A stretch of DNA of 64,000 nucleotides, from NCBI GenBank assembly GCA_964448135.1, contig CAYUVH010000058.1, positions 65,295-129,294 of the forward strand, read 5' to 3'. The notes beneath the pieces were generated by a model. The model ran no database searches and was not told the DNA's origin. It saw only the letters and a list, made by a program, of their open reading frames with translations. Source of the DNA: CAYUVH01 sp964448135 (lineage in GTDB: Bacteria > Verrucomicrobiota > Verrucomicrobiia > Limisphaerales > UBA8199). Shown here one piece after another: positions 1-9,419 of this stretch. Positions within the stretch are counted from its first letter, which is position 1, and each line of letters starts with the position of its first letter. The position numbers and the translations under genes are program-made.

Positions 1-1
1 C

Positions 2-337
2 GTCGTCATCCGCTCCCGCGACCTTGATCGCCTCGCCACGATCTACTCCGCCCTCGGCCTCCAATTCACCCGCCACCGCCACGGCAAAGGCCCGGAACAC
101 CTCAGCGCCACCCTCGGCGAAACCGTCTTTGAAATCTATCCCGCCACCCGCCCCGAAGAATCCACCGCCGCCACCCGCCTCGGCTTTTCCGTCCCGTCCC
201 TCAACGCCACGCTCGACCAATTACGCCAGCTCGGCGCCACTATCCTCACCGCACCCGCCGACACTCCTTTCGGCCGCCGCGCCGTCGTTCAGGATTTCGA
301 AGGCCACAAAATCGAACTCTACGAAAAAACGCTGTGA
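2..337 (+). CDS. VOC (glyoxalase/bleomycin-resistance) family protein, 3' part
   Basis: The window opens inside this gene; reading from base 2 gives 111 residues ending ...KIELYEKTL before TGA. The piece has the layout of the C-terminal part of a vicinal-oxygen-chelate domain: a paired beta-alpha-beta unit, then GRRAVVQDFEGHKIELYE, where the final Glu sits at the usual metal-ligand place of the glyoxalase fold. The substrate cannot be told from this; members include glyoxalase I, ring-cleavage dioxygenases and antibiotic-binding proteins. The start lies outside the window. The family call is fairly safe, the function unknown. Confidence 0.75.
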   Translation, partial: VVIRSRDLDRLATIYSALGLQFTRHRHGKGPEHLSATLGETVFEIYPATRPEESTAATRLGFSVPSLNATLDQLRQLGATILTAPADTPFGRRAVVQDFEGHKIELYEKTL

Positions 338-443
338 TCATGCCCTCCCGGTCTTTCTATCTCAAACCCTTCGATACTTCGTTTCCTTCGTTTGCTTCTG
401 TTAAAATCCTTTTCCGCCTCTGTTCAGACCGCATCCCATCGCT

Positions 444-2129
444 CTACGGCGCCGGCGTCACGGAACCATGTGATTTCTTGAGGATGTATACCGCATTCCC
501 ATGTTCCGGATCGCCCGGCAGTGGCTCGAACGTCCGCCAGATCAACTCGGGCCGGTAGGTGTTTTCAGGATACACGTCGAGGGTGGTGGCGGGGACGTAA
601 CGAATGTCCGGTGGAATCGGGAGCTTCGACGAGAGCCGGGCCACGATCGGGCCAAAGGCGATGATGTAGTCCGGCATCACGCGCCCGAAAAAATGGATCT
701 CGGGGAGGTTTCGAAACTGCGCGGCGGGAGGATACGCCAGTTGCCAGGCATAGACCGCCTTGGGCGCGGCAAAAATCAGCGCCGGGGTGACGTCACCGGG
801 AACGGCCAGCACCGTTTCGCTCTTCCCCACGTTTTGATTAATCCAATCCGCCGTGGCCGCGTAGCAATCCGGCGGGGCCGGACGCACCAGCTCGCGTACG
901 AATTTCCCCGGCGTGCTGGCGAAGCCCGCCTCGGACATCAACACCTGCTGCGGCAGGTTCGTCCAGAATATCGGGATCGCCGCCACCACCGCGAGCCATC
1001 GCCAATTCCCGCTGGCCTGGCCCAGCACGCACGCGACAATGCCGATTCCCAGGGGAATTAAGACCACGACGTAACGCACGTCCGCGTCCATATCAAACAG
1101 TGTTCCGCCGCTGCCCGGCTTCGGAATTTGTGGCGAGACCAGCGAAATAAATACCAGCGCGACCAGCAAGGCCAGCGAGCCCCGCAGCAGCCACGGATCC
1201 TTCCGCAGGAAATAGAGCAAGGGTGCTGCGACCAACAAGGCGACGGGCGCGAATTCGCATCGATTCATGTCGCGCAGATTTGTGATGACCAGCGCGAGCT
1301 TCTCCAGCACGGCGTGCTGCTGGGAGTAACCACCCAGCCCCCCATGCGCGGGATTCCAAATCATCGCCACCGGAACTCCAACCGCCAGAATTGGCCCGAA
1401 CAACCAGGCCCACTGCCGCCAGTTCAAGCGATGCCCGCGCCTGCCCCAGATCAGGTAATCCAAACCCAGGCACAAATAAAGCGCGGCGAAGTGCATGTAG
1501 TTCGCCGCCAACAACGCGCACGAACAAAATGACATCAACAGGATCGTTCGACGCCGGTTGTCGAAATATACATAGAGCATCGCGATGCAAACCGTCAGGA
1601 AAAGCGAGATCGCGTAATACCGGCACTGCCGGGAATAAAGCATCAACTCGACATTGCCCACGATCGCGATGCAGACGATGAGCAAACCTGGCAAATCCGT
1701 CGCGCGCCACGCCCAGGCGAGCATCACCGCCACGCACCCAAGCCCCAGCAGCGCAAAGGGAAGCCGCGCCGCGAATGGCGTGTTGCCCAGGACCTTGAGG
1801 CTCACGCCCGCAATCAAATACTGGAGCGGCGGAGTTGTCCGATCCTTCATGTCCTTCAGCAGCATCCCGCTGCGAAACGCGATGATGTTCTGCCCGATCA
1901 CGGCGCTGGTATCCCCCGTCTCCAGGAGTGCCTGCCCATGCAACGCCGTCAGCGCCTCATCGTCCCACAGCGAATAACGGCCCAGTTGCGAGCAGAGTAG
2001 CAGCGCGGCGATGCCCAGCGTAACGACGATGGCAATCCATCTGCCCCCTTCCCACCGGACCGGCACATCCTCTCTCGGCTTGGGGATACTTTCCGCGGAA
2101 CGTTTGGAATCCGGTTTGCGTTTGGACAC
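444..2129 (-). CDS. Integral membrane glycosyltransferase, GT39/ArnT-like (PMT superfamily)
   Basis: Polytopic protein of about 561 residues with roughly ten membrane segments. Just after the first segment (WIAIVVTLGIAALLLCS) comes the loop SLWDDEALTALHG, which matches the acidic D-D/E motif of the first periplasmic loop in ArnT/PMT-type transferases. These use polyprenyl-phosphate sugars as donors and act on the periplasmic side. A soluble domain of about 150 residues follows the last membrane segment. The start is uncertain: GTG at 2129 gives a short basic leader (MSKRKPDSKRS), GTG at 2171 and TTG at 2213 give longer leaders, and the last lies within a heptamer repeat. Acceptor and sugar are unknown. 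Confidence 0.75.
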   Translation of the reverse strand: MSKRKPDSKRSAESIPKPREDVPVRWEGGRWIAIVVTLGIAALLLCSQLGRYSLWDDEALTALHGQALLETGDTSAVIGQNIIAFRSGMLLKDMKDRTTPPLQYLIAGVSLKVLGNTPFAARLPFALLGLGCVAVMLAWAWRATDLPGLLIVCIAIVGNVELMLYSRQCRYYAISLFLTVCIAMLYVYFDNRRRTILLMSFCSCALLAANYMHFAALYLCLGLDYLIWGRRGHRLNWRQWAWLFGPILAVGVPVAMIWNPAHGGLGGYSQQHAVLEKLALVITNLRDMNRCEFAPVALLVAAPLLYFLRKDPWLLRGSLALLVALVFISLVSPQIPKPGSGGTLFDMDADVRYVVVLIPLGIGIVACVLGQASGNWRWLAVVAAIPIFWTNLPQQVLMSEAGFASTPGKFVRELVRPAPPDCYAATADWINQNVGKSETVLAVPGDVTPALIFAAPKAVYAWQLAYPPAAQFRNLPEIHFFGRVMPDYIIAFGPIVARLSSKLPIPPDIRYVPATTLDVYPENTYRPELIWRTFEPLPGDPEHGNAVYILKKSHGSVTPAP

Positions 2130-2201
2130 GAGAGTTCTTGGCTGGTTGCTTTCCCCAAGTATCTTGACCACCCCCACAAAAGCAAAACCTCTTCTTCCTC
2201 C

Positions 2202-2229
2202 CTCAACCCCCAACTCTCAACCCTCAACC
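2202..2229. repeat. Heptanucleotide tandem repeat (CTCAACC-type, 4 units)
   Basis: Four consecutive 7-base units, three of them CTCAACC and one CCCAACT, lie at the 5' side of the membrane glycosyltransferase gene. The same word recurs inside the alpha-2-macroglobulin gene at 40103-40130. This resembles the heptamer short tandemly repeated repetitive (STRR) sequences known from cyanobacteria. Confidence 0.7.
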
Positions 2230-2357
2230 TCATTTGAAGATTGAATTACCCCCGCAGTTCAGGGAACAATATCGCCCCGATGACGGCCAGACATAATTTG
2301 CCCAACCCTGCCCTGAACCGCCTGCCGTCCGCACCGTCCATCGCCCGCCACTAGCCC

Positions 2358-5300
2358 ATGGCTCATTCATCCAAAAAGTCCGCGCCGGCCGCGCCGGCCA
2401 TCCGGCCGTTCACCAAATTGATGGCGGCCAACCGCTCCGAAATCGCCGTGCGCATCTTCCGCGCCGCCACCGATCTCGGCCTCTGCACCGTCGCCATCTT
2501 CGCCCAGGAAGACCGCTTCAGCATCCATCGCTTCAAAGCCGACGAAGCTTACCCCGTCGGCCAGGGCAAGGGTCCCGTCGCCGCCTATCTCGACATCCCC
2601 GGGATCGTCGCGCTCGCGAAGGAAACCGGCGTCGAGGCCGTCCATCCCGGCTACGGCTTCCTCAGCGAGAATGCCAATTTCGCCCGCGCCTGCGCCAAAG
2701 CCGGCATCACGTTCGTCGGCCCGCGCCCGGAGTTGCTCGATATGATGGGCGACAAAACCGCCGCCCGCGCCCTCGCCCAACGCATCAACGTCCCCACCCT
2801 CCCCGGCACCGAGGAAGCCATCACTGAACGCTCCGACGCATTGAAGATCGGCCGTGAAATCGGTTTCCCCCTCATCATCAAGGCCGCCTTCGGCGGCGGC
2901 GGGCGCGGCATGCGCGTCGTCACCAAACCCGCCGATCTCGCCCGCCTGCTCGATGAAGCCCAATCCGAAGCCGAACGCGCTTTCGGCAATCCGGCGGTCT
3001 TCCTCGAAAAATACATTCCGCGCGCCAAGCACATCGAGGTGCAGATCATCGGGGACAAACACGGCAACGTGATCCACCTGCACGAGCGCGATTGCTCCGT
3101 GCAGCGCCGCCACCAGAAAGTGGTCGAAGTCGCCCCCAGCTACGGCCTGCCGCCCGACGTCATCAGCGAACTCTGCACCGCCGCCGTCCGCATGGCGAAG
3201 GAGATTCGCTACGACAACGCCGGCACCATCGAGTTCCTCTACGATCTCGACCACCACAAGTGGTACTTCATCGAGATGAACCCGCGCATCCAGGTCGAGC
3301 ACACGGTCACCGAATTGATCACCGGCCTTGATCTTGTCCGCGCGCAAATTCTCATCGCGCAGGGCTACGAACTGCACAGCCCTGAAGTCGGCATGCCGCC
3401 GCAGGACCAGATCGCGCGCAACGGCTACGCCATTCAATGCCGCATCACCACCGAGGATCCCGAGAACAAATTCACCCCCGACTACGGCAAGATTCTCGCC
3501 TATCGCTCCACCGGCGGCTTCGGCATCCGCCTCGATGGCGGCATGGGTTATGCCGGCGCGGTCATCACGCCCTTCTACGACTCGCTGCTGGTCAAAGTCA
3601 TTTCCTCCGCGCATTCCTGGGATCTTGCCCGCAGCCGCATGGACCGCGCCCTGCGCGAGTTCCGCATTCGCGGCCTCAAAACCAACATTCCGTTCCTCGA
3701 GAATGTCATCGCGAATCCCATCTTCGCTGCCGGCGCCGCCACCACCACGCTCGTGGACAGCACGCCGGAACTGTGTTCCTTCAAGGCGCGCAAGGATCGC
3801 GCGACCAAGCTGCTCAATTTCCTCGGCAATGTCGTCGTCAGCGGCAACCCCCAGACCAAAGGCTACAAGCCCGGCAAGGTGTTTGAGGTCGCGAAGACGC
3901 CGGCCCATAACCTCCACGCGCCCATCCCCCAGGGCACTCGCGATTTGCTCCTGAAAATCGGACCGCAGAAATTCGCCGAATGGACGCGCAAACAAAAGCG
4001 CCTGCTCATCACGGACACCACCTACCGGGATGCCCACCAGTCCCTGATGGCGACGCGCGTCCGCACCTACGACATGCTCGCGTGCGCCCCGCCGCTGTCC
4101 CGCTCGCTCGGTGCGCTCGATAACGGCCTGTTCTCCCTCGAAATGTGGGGCGGCGCCACCTTCGACTCCGCCATGCGCTTCCTCTGCGAGGATCCTTGGG
4201 ATCGCCTCCGCAAACTGCGTGAAGCCATTCCCAACATCTGCTTCCAGATGCTTCTGCGCGGCTCAAACGCCGTCGGCTATTCCAATTATCCCGATAACGT
4301 CGTCGCCGGATTCGTCCGCCATTCCGCCGCCGCCGGCATGGATATCTTCCGCATTTTCGATTCCCTCAACTACCTGCCCAACCTCCGCTCCGCCATGGCC
4401 GCGGTGCAGGAAACGAAGGGCATTTGCGAAGCCGCGATCTGTTACACCGGCGATATCCTCGACGAAAAGCGCGACAAGTATTCGCTGAAATATTACGTCA
4501 AGATGGCGAAGGAACTGGAGAAGATGGGCGCGCATTTCCTGGCCATCAAGGACATGGCCGGCCTGTGCCGCCCCTTCGCCGCGCGCAAATTGGTCAAGGC
4601 GCTCAAAGATGAAATCGGGCTGCCGATTCACTTCCATACGCACGACACCAGCGGCACCACCGCGGCCAGCATCCTCCAAGCGAGCGAAGCCGGCGCCGAT
4701 GTCGTGGACCTCGCGATCGCTTCCATGTCTGGCAGCACCAGCCAGCCGAACCTCAATTCCATCGTCGCCGCCCTCCAGCACACCCCGCGTGACACCGGGC
4801 TTGATCTCCCGGTTCTCAATGAGTTTTCCGATTACTGGGAAAGAGTCCGCGAATACTACGCGCCGTTCGATATCGCTCCCAAAACTGGCAGCGCCGAAGT
4901 TTATCTTCACGAAATGCCCGGCGGCCAGTACACCAATCTTCGCGAGCAAGCCGCTAGCATGGGCGTCTCGCATCGCTGGCCCGAAATCGCCCGCCTCTAC
5001 GCCGAGGTTAATGAACTCTTTGGCGACATCGTCAAAGTCACGCCGTCCTCGAAAGTCGTCGGCGACATGGCGCTCTTTCTCTTCAGCCGCGGCATTCGCC
5101 CCCAGGACATCGTCAATCTTGAACCCGGCGTCACGCCGTTCCCCGAGAGTGTGCTCGACATGCTCAGCGGCGGCCTGGGCTGGCCGCCAGGCGGATGGCC
5201 CGAGCCCATCTGGCGTGTCATTCTCGGCGAGAAAAAATTCAAGGCCGCCCTGGCCCGCTACAAAAAAGCCACCCGCCAGGGTGCTCACGGCGGCAACGAC

Positions 5301-5897
5301 CTGCCCTCCACCGACCTCGCGAAATTACGCCACGACCTTTCCGCGAAGCTCAAGCGCACCGCCACCGACGACGATCTCTATTCGCACCTGATGTATCCCG
5401 AAGTCTTCGCGACTTTCGAAAAACATCGCCAGGACTTCAGCGACGTCAGCGTGCTGCCCACGCCGTCCTTCTTCTACGGCCTGCGCCCGCGCGAGGAAAT
5501 CAGCGTCAACATCGAAGCCGGCAAGACGCTCATCATCCGCCTCGTCAACGTCGGCGAGCCCGAAAAAGACGGCCGCCGCACGGTCACCTACGAGCTGAAC
5601 GGCATGACCCGCGAGACCAACATCGTGGACAAGACCTCCAGCGCGAAGGTGAAACACCGGCCCAAAGCCGACCTGGGCGATCCCAGCCAGATCCCGGCCC
5701 CCATCCCCGGCCTCATCGCCGCCATCGCCGTCAGCGTCGGCCACAAGGTAAAGAAGGGTGACAAACTCCTCATGATGGAAGCCATGAAGATGCAGACCAC
5801 CGTCTCTGCTCCGATTGATGGCGTGGTTGAGGAACTGCTGGTCGCCCTGGGCGAAACCGTCGAGAGCAAGGACCTGCTGATCAAGCTGCGGAAGTAA
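2358..5897 (+). CDS. pyc: Pyruvate carboxylase
   Basis: Single-chain pyruvate carboxylase of 1179 residues, the usual length for the alpha4 type, which makes oxaloacetate from pyruvate, bicarbonate and ATP in the cytoplasm. The biotin carboxylase domain (about 17-465) has the ATP-grasp glycine loop FGGGGRGMRV, the HERDCSVQRRHQKVVE stretch and EMNPRIQVEHTVTE. The carboxyltransferase domain starts near 550 with DTTYRDAHQSLMATR, including the metal-binding Asp, and has the HFHTHDTSG metal motif. The C-terminal biotinyl domain has MMEAMKMQT with the biotin-accepting Lys at about 1144. No clear Shine-Dalgarno precedes the ATG. It stands alone and supplies anaplerotic oxaloacetate. Confidence 0.97.
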   Translation: MAHSSKKSAPAAPAIRPFTKLMAANRSEIAVRIFRAATDLGLCTVAIFAQEDRFSIHRFKADEAYPVGQGKGPVAAYLDIPGIVALAKETGVEAVHPGYGFLSENANFARACAKAGITFVGPRPELLDMMGDKTAARALAQRINVPTLPGTEEAITERSDALKIGREIGFPLIIKAAFGGGGRGMRVVTKPADLARLLDEAQSEAERAFGNPAVFLEKYIPRAKHIEVQIIGDKHGNVIHLHERDCSVQRRHQKVVEVAPSYGLPPDVISELCTAAVRMAKEIRYDNAGTIEFLYDLDHHKWYFIEMNPRIQVEHTVTELITGLDLVRAQILIAQGYELHSPEVGMPPQDQIARNGYAIQCRITTEDPENKFTPDYGKILAYRSTGGFGIRLDGGMGYAGAVITPFYDSLLVKVISSAHSWDLARSRMDRALREFRIRGLKTNIPFLENVIANPIFAAGAATTTLVDSTPELCSFKARKDRATKLLNFLGNVVVSGNPQTKGYKPGKVFEVAKTPAHNLHAPIPQGTRDLLLKIGPQKFAEWTRKQKRLLITDTTYRDAHQSLMATRVRTYDMLACAPPLSRSLGALDNGLFSLEMWGGATFDSAMRFLCEDPWDRLRKLREAIPNICFQMLLRGSNAVGYSNYPDNVVAGFVRHSAAAGMDIFRIFDSLNYLPNLRSAMAAVQETKGICEAAICYTGDILDEKRDKYSLKYYVKMAKELEKMGAHFLAIKDMAGLCRPFAARKLVKALKDEIGLPIHFHTHDTSGTTAASILQASEAGADVVDLAIASMSGSTSQPNLNSIVAALQHTPRDTGLDLPVLNEFSDYWERVREYYAPFDIAPKTGSAEVYLHEMPGGQYTNLREQAASMGVSHRWPEIARLYAEVNELFGDIVKVTPSSKVVGDMALFLFSRGIRPQDIVNLEPGVTPFPESVLDMLSGGLGWPPGGWPEPIWRVILGEKKFKAALARYKKATRQGAHGGNDLPSTDLAKLRHDLSAKLKRTATDDDLYSHLMYPEVFATFEKHRQDFSDVSVLPTPSFFYGLRPREEISVNIEAGKTLIIRLVNVGEPEKDGRRTVTYELNGMTRETNIVDKTSSAKVKHRPKADLGDPSQIPAPIPGLIAAIAVSVGHKVKKGDKLLMMEAMKMQTTVSAPIDGVVEELLVALGETVESKDLLIKLRK

Positions 5898-6133
5898 TCC
5901 GAGGGAAGGTGGTCACGCTATGACCACCCCCGGCGACCGCGGGCCAGGCTTTGGTTTCGCCTGGTCGCCCGCCGTGTCCCACCCCTGTTCCCAGGAACAA
6001 AATTCGGGACGCAATCCTCTCACCTTTGCGACGGCTGCCGCTCAAGACCTGCGGATTTCCTGGGAAAAACACCAATTTCACTAATTCACACGATTAACAC
6101 CAAAGTGGGCAAGCTCTATGCTCTAGCGGGTGT

Positions 6134-6673
6134 ATGAAGCACGCGGTTTTCATCGAACGGGACGGAGTTCTCAACCAGGTGCGCCTGGAACGCCAGCAGG
6201 CTGTCACCCCCACCACGCTGGAAGAGTTCCGCATTAGCACCGACGCCGCCCCGCTGCTCAAGCAATTGCGCGAAGCCGGTCTCCTTATCATCGCCACCAC
6301 CAACCAACCCGGCCTCTCGCACGGCTGCCAATCTCGCCGTGAACTGGACCGCATGCACGACCGCCTCAAGGCCGTGCTGGAATTGGACGACATTTTCGTC
6401 TGCCCCCACGACGCCAGCGACCGCTGTCCCTGCCGCAAACCCAATCCCGGCCTCCTGATCGAAGCCGCTTACAAATGGCATCTCGACATGGATCGTTGCT
6501 TCGTGGTGAGCGACAAATGGCAGGACGCGGAAGCCGCGCGCAGCGCCGGCTGCACTTCCCTGTTGATTGAATCACCGTGGAACGGCCGCGTGCATCGCGA
6601 CTTCTTGATGCCGAACCTCGGCGCCGCCGTGAAGAAAATCCTGAGCCTCTGTCACGCCACCGCCGTCGCCTAA
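6134..6673 (+). CDS. gmhB: HAD-IIIA phosphatase, GmhB-like (heptose-1,7-bisphosphate phosphatase family)
   Basis: Protein of 179 residues, the normal GmhB size. GmhB removes the C7 phosphate of D-glycero-D-manno-heptose 1,7-bisphosphate on the path to ADP-heptose for LPS core. The zinc-loop CPHDASDRCPCRKPNPG is intact, as is SDKWQDAEAARSAGC near the C-terminus. However the first motif reads FIERDGVLN, not FLDRDGVxN: the nucleophilic first Asp of DxD is Glu (codon GAA). This would normally abolish formation of the aspartyl-phosphate intermediate, so activity is in doubt. Heptose context is supported by the heptosyltransferase at 7626-8642. The gene converges with the next one, overlapping by 4 bases. 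Confidence 0.8.
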   Translation: MKHAVFIERDGVLNQVRLERQQAVTPTTLEEFRISTDAAPLLKQLREAGLLIIATTNQPGLSHGCQSRRELDRMHDRLKAVLELDDIFVCPHDASDRCPCRKPNPGLLIEAAYKWHLDMDRCFVVSDKWQDAEAARSAGCTSLLIESPWNGRVHRDFLMPNLGAAVKKILSLCHATAVA

Positions 6674-7545
6674 GGCTTGCCGGCCGGCAGCGGCTCCGGT
6701 GGTTTGGTGGCGGCCGCGGCCGCCTCGCTGTCCGTCGGCCGTTTCAAACCGTTCGCGACCGTGACCTTCCCGTCGGCATCCGTCTTCAATTTGGGCCGGG
6801 ATGGCCCGGTCCAATCGTAAGTCTCCCGCGTCAACAGTTCTCCGTCCGGACTAAACACCGTGTAGCTGTAGGCCCGGGGCCCGTTCTGGTAAAGCACGTG
6901 CAGCTTGCTTTCCCGGTCCACCAACGGTTCGGGTTCGCTGAAGGAAACCATCTGGCCGATCGGCACCACGCGATAAACCTTCCCGCTCACCGCATCCATC
7001 ACGCGCAAATAAAGCCGGAGCTGCGAATGCAGATATCGCGCTTGTTGCAGCATATAGCGGCGCGTGTCCAGCGGGGCATTCGTCCCATCCCCCTTCAACG
7101 GCAACCCAACCGTCGTTTCCCACAGGCTCGTTCCATTGATGATGTCAAAGCTGCGCGGCTCGCTGGTCAGATTCTGTTTCCAAGCCTTGAGGTTCACCGT
7201 GGCGCGCAACGCGTAATGGCCCTGCCGGTTCATCTCGAAATACGGCGCGATGTCCACCCGCTTGGTCGCGCGCTTGGAGGAATCCAGCTTGAAGTTGTCG
7301 GCCACCGGCACGAAGTCCAGTTGTCTCACCGCGCCGCCGTCCTTGGCCTCGATCGAAAATGTCAGCCAATCCGGCTCCGTGCCAAGTTGAATGCTCTGGC
7401 CCGCGCGGTTGGTCAGGCGGACCGTGGCTACCATGGGCTCGCCGGCCAGATATTGGTCTTGGTCCAGTTCCACCTCCAATGTGACCTGCGCCGTCACGCG
7501 CAGAAGCGAAAACCCCAAAACCCCAAAAACCAGCGCGCGTTTCAT
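6670..7545 (-). CDS. Exported protein of unknown function
   Basis: Protein of 291 residues beginning with a short signal peptide (MKRALVFGVLGFSLLRVTAQ, cleavage likely after TAQ). The mature part starts TLEVELDQDQYLAGEPMVATVRLTNRAGQS, the pattern of an Ig-like/macroglobulin-type beta domain that describes an extracellular beta sandwich. A basic, Ala/Pro-rich tail closes the protein. I do not recognise a specific family. The start ATG is preceded by GGTGAA. It may be co-transcribed after the heptosyltransferase, 80 bases upstream on the same strand. Probably periplasmic. Confidence 0.7.
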   Translation of the reverse strand: MKRALVFGVLGFSLLRVTAQVTLEVELDQDQYLAGEPMVATVRLTNRAGQSIQLGTEPDWLTFSIEAKDGGAVRQLDFVPVADNFKLDSSKRATKRVDIAPYFEMNRQGHYALRATVNLKAWKQNLTSEPRSFDIINGTSLWETTVGLPLKGDGTNAPLDTRRYMLQQARYLHSQLRLYLRVMDAVSGKVYRVVPIGQMVSFSEPEPLVDRESKLHVLYQNGPRAYSYTVFSPDGELLTRETYDWTGPSRPKLKTDADGKVTVANGLKRPTDSEAAAAATKPPEPLPAGKP

Positions 7546-7625
7546 TTCACCAATATTATAGGTGGCGGGCTCGAACCCGGCAACTGGGGAATATACTTAG
7601 GACCACAACCAAATCCCAAACCTCG

Positions 7626-8642
7626 TCACCGTGCCAGGGCTGTCAGGGCGCGGGCCAGCACCAATTCCGGCGTGATGGAAGTGAGGCACTCCAATTGCCG
7701 CCGGTTCGCGCAGGACGGTTTTTCACAGGGCGAACACGGCAAGGGATGGCGCAGTACGCTGTCCGGTTGGCCATAGGGGCCGGTGAGCTGCGGATCCGTC
7801 GGTCCATACAGGGAGACCACTGGTATTCCCAACGCGCTGGCAAGATGCAGTGGCCCGGTGTCGTTCGTGATCATCAACTCGGTGGAACGAATCCACTCCA
7901 CCAGTTCCTGAAGTGATAGTTGCCCGCTCAAATCGAGGCATCGTTCGGGTGCTCCACGCACAACGGTTTGTGCCAGTTGCTGTTCCTCCCTGCCGCCGAG
8001 CACGGCGAAACGCACGTCTGGTCGCGCCGCTGACAAGCGCCGGACCACTTCTGCGAAGGACTCCGCCGGCCATCGCTTGTTCAGCCAGCGTGCGCCGGGC
8101 TGGATGGCGATCCACCGCGACGAATCCACCGGCCATTTTTTGCGAATTTGGGCCGCGATCTCCGGCCGCTTCGGCAGCCACGGAAAATCCGTCACCGCCG
8201 GCACTTTCATAAACTGCAGTACGCCGAGATACCAATCCACCGCGTGCTGTTCGGTAAACGGACGGGAATAGACGTAGTCGTACAACGCGCGCGCGCCTTC
8301 ACGCGGCTCATTGATTCCTACGGTGCAACCTCCATTGACCGCCCACGCAAAAAATCCGCTACGCGCGAGGCCTTGTAAATCGATCACCCAGTCGAAACGC
8401 TGGGCGCGCGTCCAACGCAGCGTGTGCCAGGCTTTCAGCCAGGTCTTCGGTGAACTCCAGCCCTGGCGCTCAAAGCGCAGGATACCGGTCAAATCCGGAT
8501 CACCTTCGAGCAAAGGCGCGAGACTCGAGGCCAACCACCAATGGATCCGGCTCTCCGGCCAATGCCTTTTGATGGACCGCAGCACCGGCAACGCCTGCAC
8601 GACGTCACCCAGGGAGCTGGGCTTGAGGATGAGTATTCTCAA
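7626..8642 (-). CDS. Glycosyltransferase family 9 heptosyltransferase (LPS core)
   Basis: Protein of 338 residues with the full GT9 (GT-B fold) layout: N-terminal RILILKPSSLGDVVQALPVL, central IAIQPGARWLNKRWPAESFAEV, and the nucleotide-sugar part MITNDTGPLHLASALGIPVVSLYGPTDP. Such enzymes transfer L,D-heptose from ADP-heptose to the LPS inner core on the cytoplasmic side of the inner membrane. The start is TTG at 8642; no ATG lies nearby and the family N-terminus begins exactly there. A Cys cluster near the C-terminus (CSPCEKPSCANRRQLEC) is common in this family. WaaF/WaaC/WaaQ-type specificity cannot be decided. Confidence 0.9.
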   Translation of the reverse strand: MRILILKPSSLGDVVQALPVLRSIKRHWPESRIHWWLASSLAPLLEGDPDLTGILRFERQGWSSPKTWLKAWHTLRWTRAQRFDWVIDLQGLARSGFFAWAVNGGCTVGINEPREGARALYDYVYSRPFTEQHAVDWYLGVLQFMKVPAVTDFPWLPKRPEIAAQIRKKWPVDSSRWIAIQPGARWLNKRWPAESFAEVVRRLSAARPDVRFAVLGGREEQQLAQTVVRGAPERCLDLSGQLSLQELVEWIRSTELMITNDTGPLHLASALGIPVVSLYGPTDPQLTGPYGQPDSVLRHPLPCSPCEKPSCANRRQLECLTSITPELVLARALTALAR

Positions 8643-8685
8643 TTAGCGGAAAACCACTGCCGTCAACGGCAGCCACCGCGGCGGA

Positions 8686-9408
8686 TCAGCGTCCGAATGC
8701 GAGGCGCTCCGCCAAACGCGGCGGCAGGCCGGCATCGAGGATCTTTTTCTGCGCGGCGGGAATATCGTAGTCCAGCCGGCGCAGTTCGATCGTGCCTTCG
8801 TCCATGTTGTAGACGACATAGGCCGCCTTGGGATTGTTATCCCGGGGCTGGCCGATTGCGCCGACGTTGACGAAGTACTTCTTGCCCGGTTCGACTTTGA
8901 ATTTCGAATAGGTGCCGCCGCGGACGAGATTGTCGCGGATGAACGCCACGGGCACATGCGTGTGGCCGAAAAAGCAGACGCCCGTGTTCTGATACGTGAG
9001 GCTGGCTGCGGCCGCCAGCTTGTCGAACACGTAACCCCAGCGCTGGGGACCGTCGAGCGTGGCGTGGACGATCGTGAAATTATTGACGATGCGCGTGTAT
9101 TTCAGGTCGCGGAGCCAGGCGCGGTCTTCTTCGGAAAGCTGCTTGCGCGTCCAATTGACGGCTTCGGCGGCAGCGGGATTGAACCCGTCCAGGGCAGCGT
9201 CCGTGGAACAATATTCATCGTGATTGCCTTTCACGACGGGGATATTCATCTGGCGGACGATATCGAGGCATTCCTTGGGATTCGCGTTGTAGCCGACGAC
9301 GTCCCCCAGGCATGCCACGTGCGTGCACCCCTGCTTCTTGATATCGTCCAGAATGACCTGAAACGCCTCCAGGTTGCCGTGGATATCGGCTATAATCGCA
9401 TACTTCAT
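8686..9408 (-). CDS. Metallophosphoesterase (calcineurin-like), MJ0936/YfcE-like group
   Basis: Protein of 240 residues with all metallophosphoesterase motifs in order: DIHGN (residues 8-12), GDVVGY, GNHD, a histidine in IVHATLDG, and GHTH. These bind two metal ions and hydrolyse phosphodiesters. The small soluble form with DVVGYNANPKECLDIVR is the group often annotated as a predicted phosphodiesterase; the natural substrate is not known. It lies 12 bases upstream of the acylphosphatase stop on the same strand, so the two are probably transcribed together. Confidence 0.88.
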   Translation of the reverse strand: MKYAIIADIHGNLEAFQVILDDIKKQGCTHVACLGDVVGYNANPKECLDIVRQMNIPVVKGNHDEYCSTDAALDGFNPAAAEAVNWTRKQLSEEDRAWLRDLKYTRIVNNFTIVHATLDGPQRWGYVFDKLAAAASLTYQNTGVCFFGHTHVPVAFIRDNLVRGGTYSKFKVEPGKKYFVNVGAIGQPRDNNPKAAYVVYNMDEGTIELRRLDYDIPAAQKKILDAGLPPRLAERLAFGR

Positions 9409-9419
9409 GTTCCAGCAAA

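Noticed and set aside
2367..4037. 556-residue open frame on the minus strand of the pyruvate carboxylase gene
   Set aside because: It is antisense to a complete, conserved gene; the product is a low-complexity Gly/Ala/Asp chain caused by GC-rich codon bias.
7560..7600. tRNA-like T-arm (GGGCTCGAACCC) between the exported protein and the heptosyltransferase genes
   Set aside because: No acceptor stem, anticodon arm or D-arm can be fitted on either strand; a short chance hairpin or remnant.
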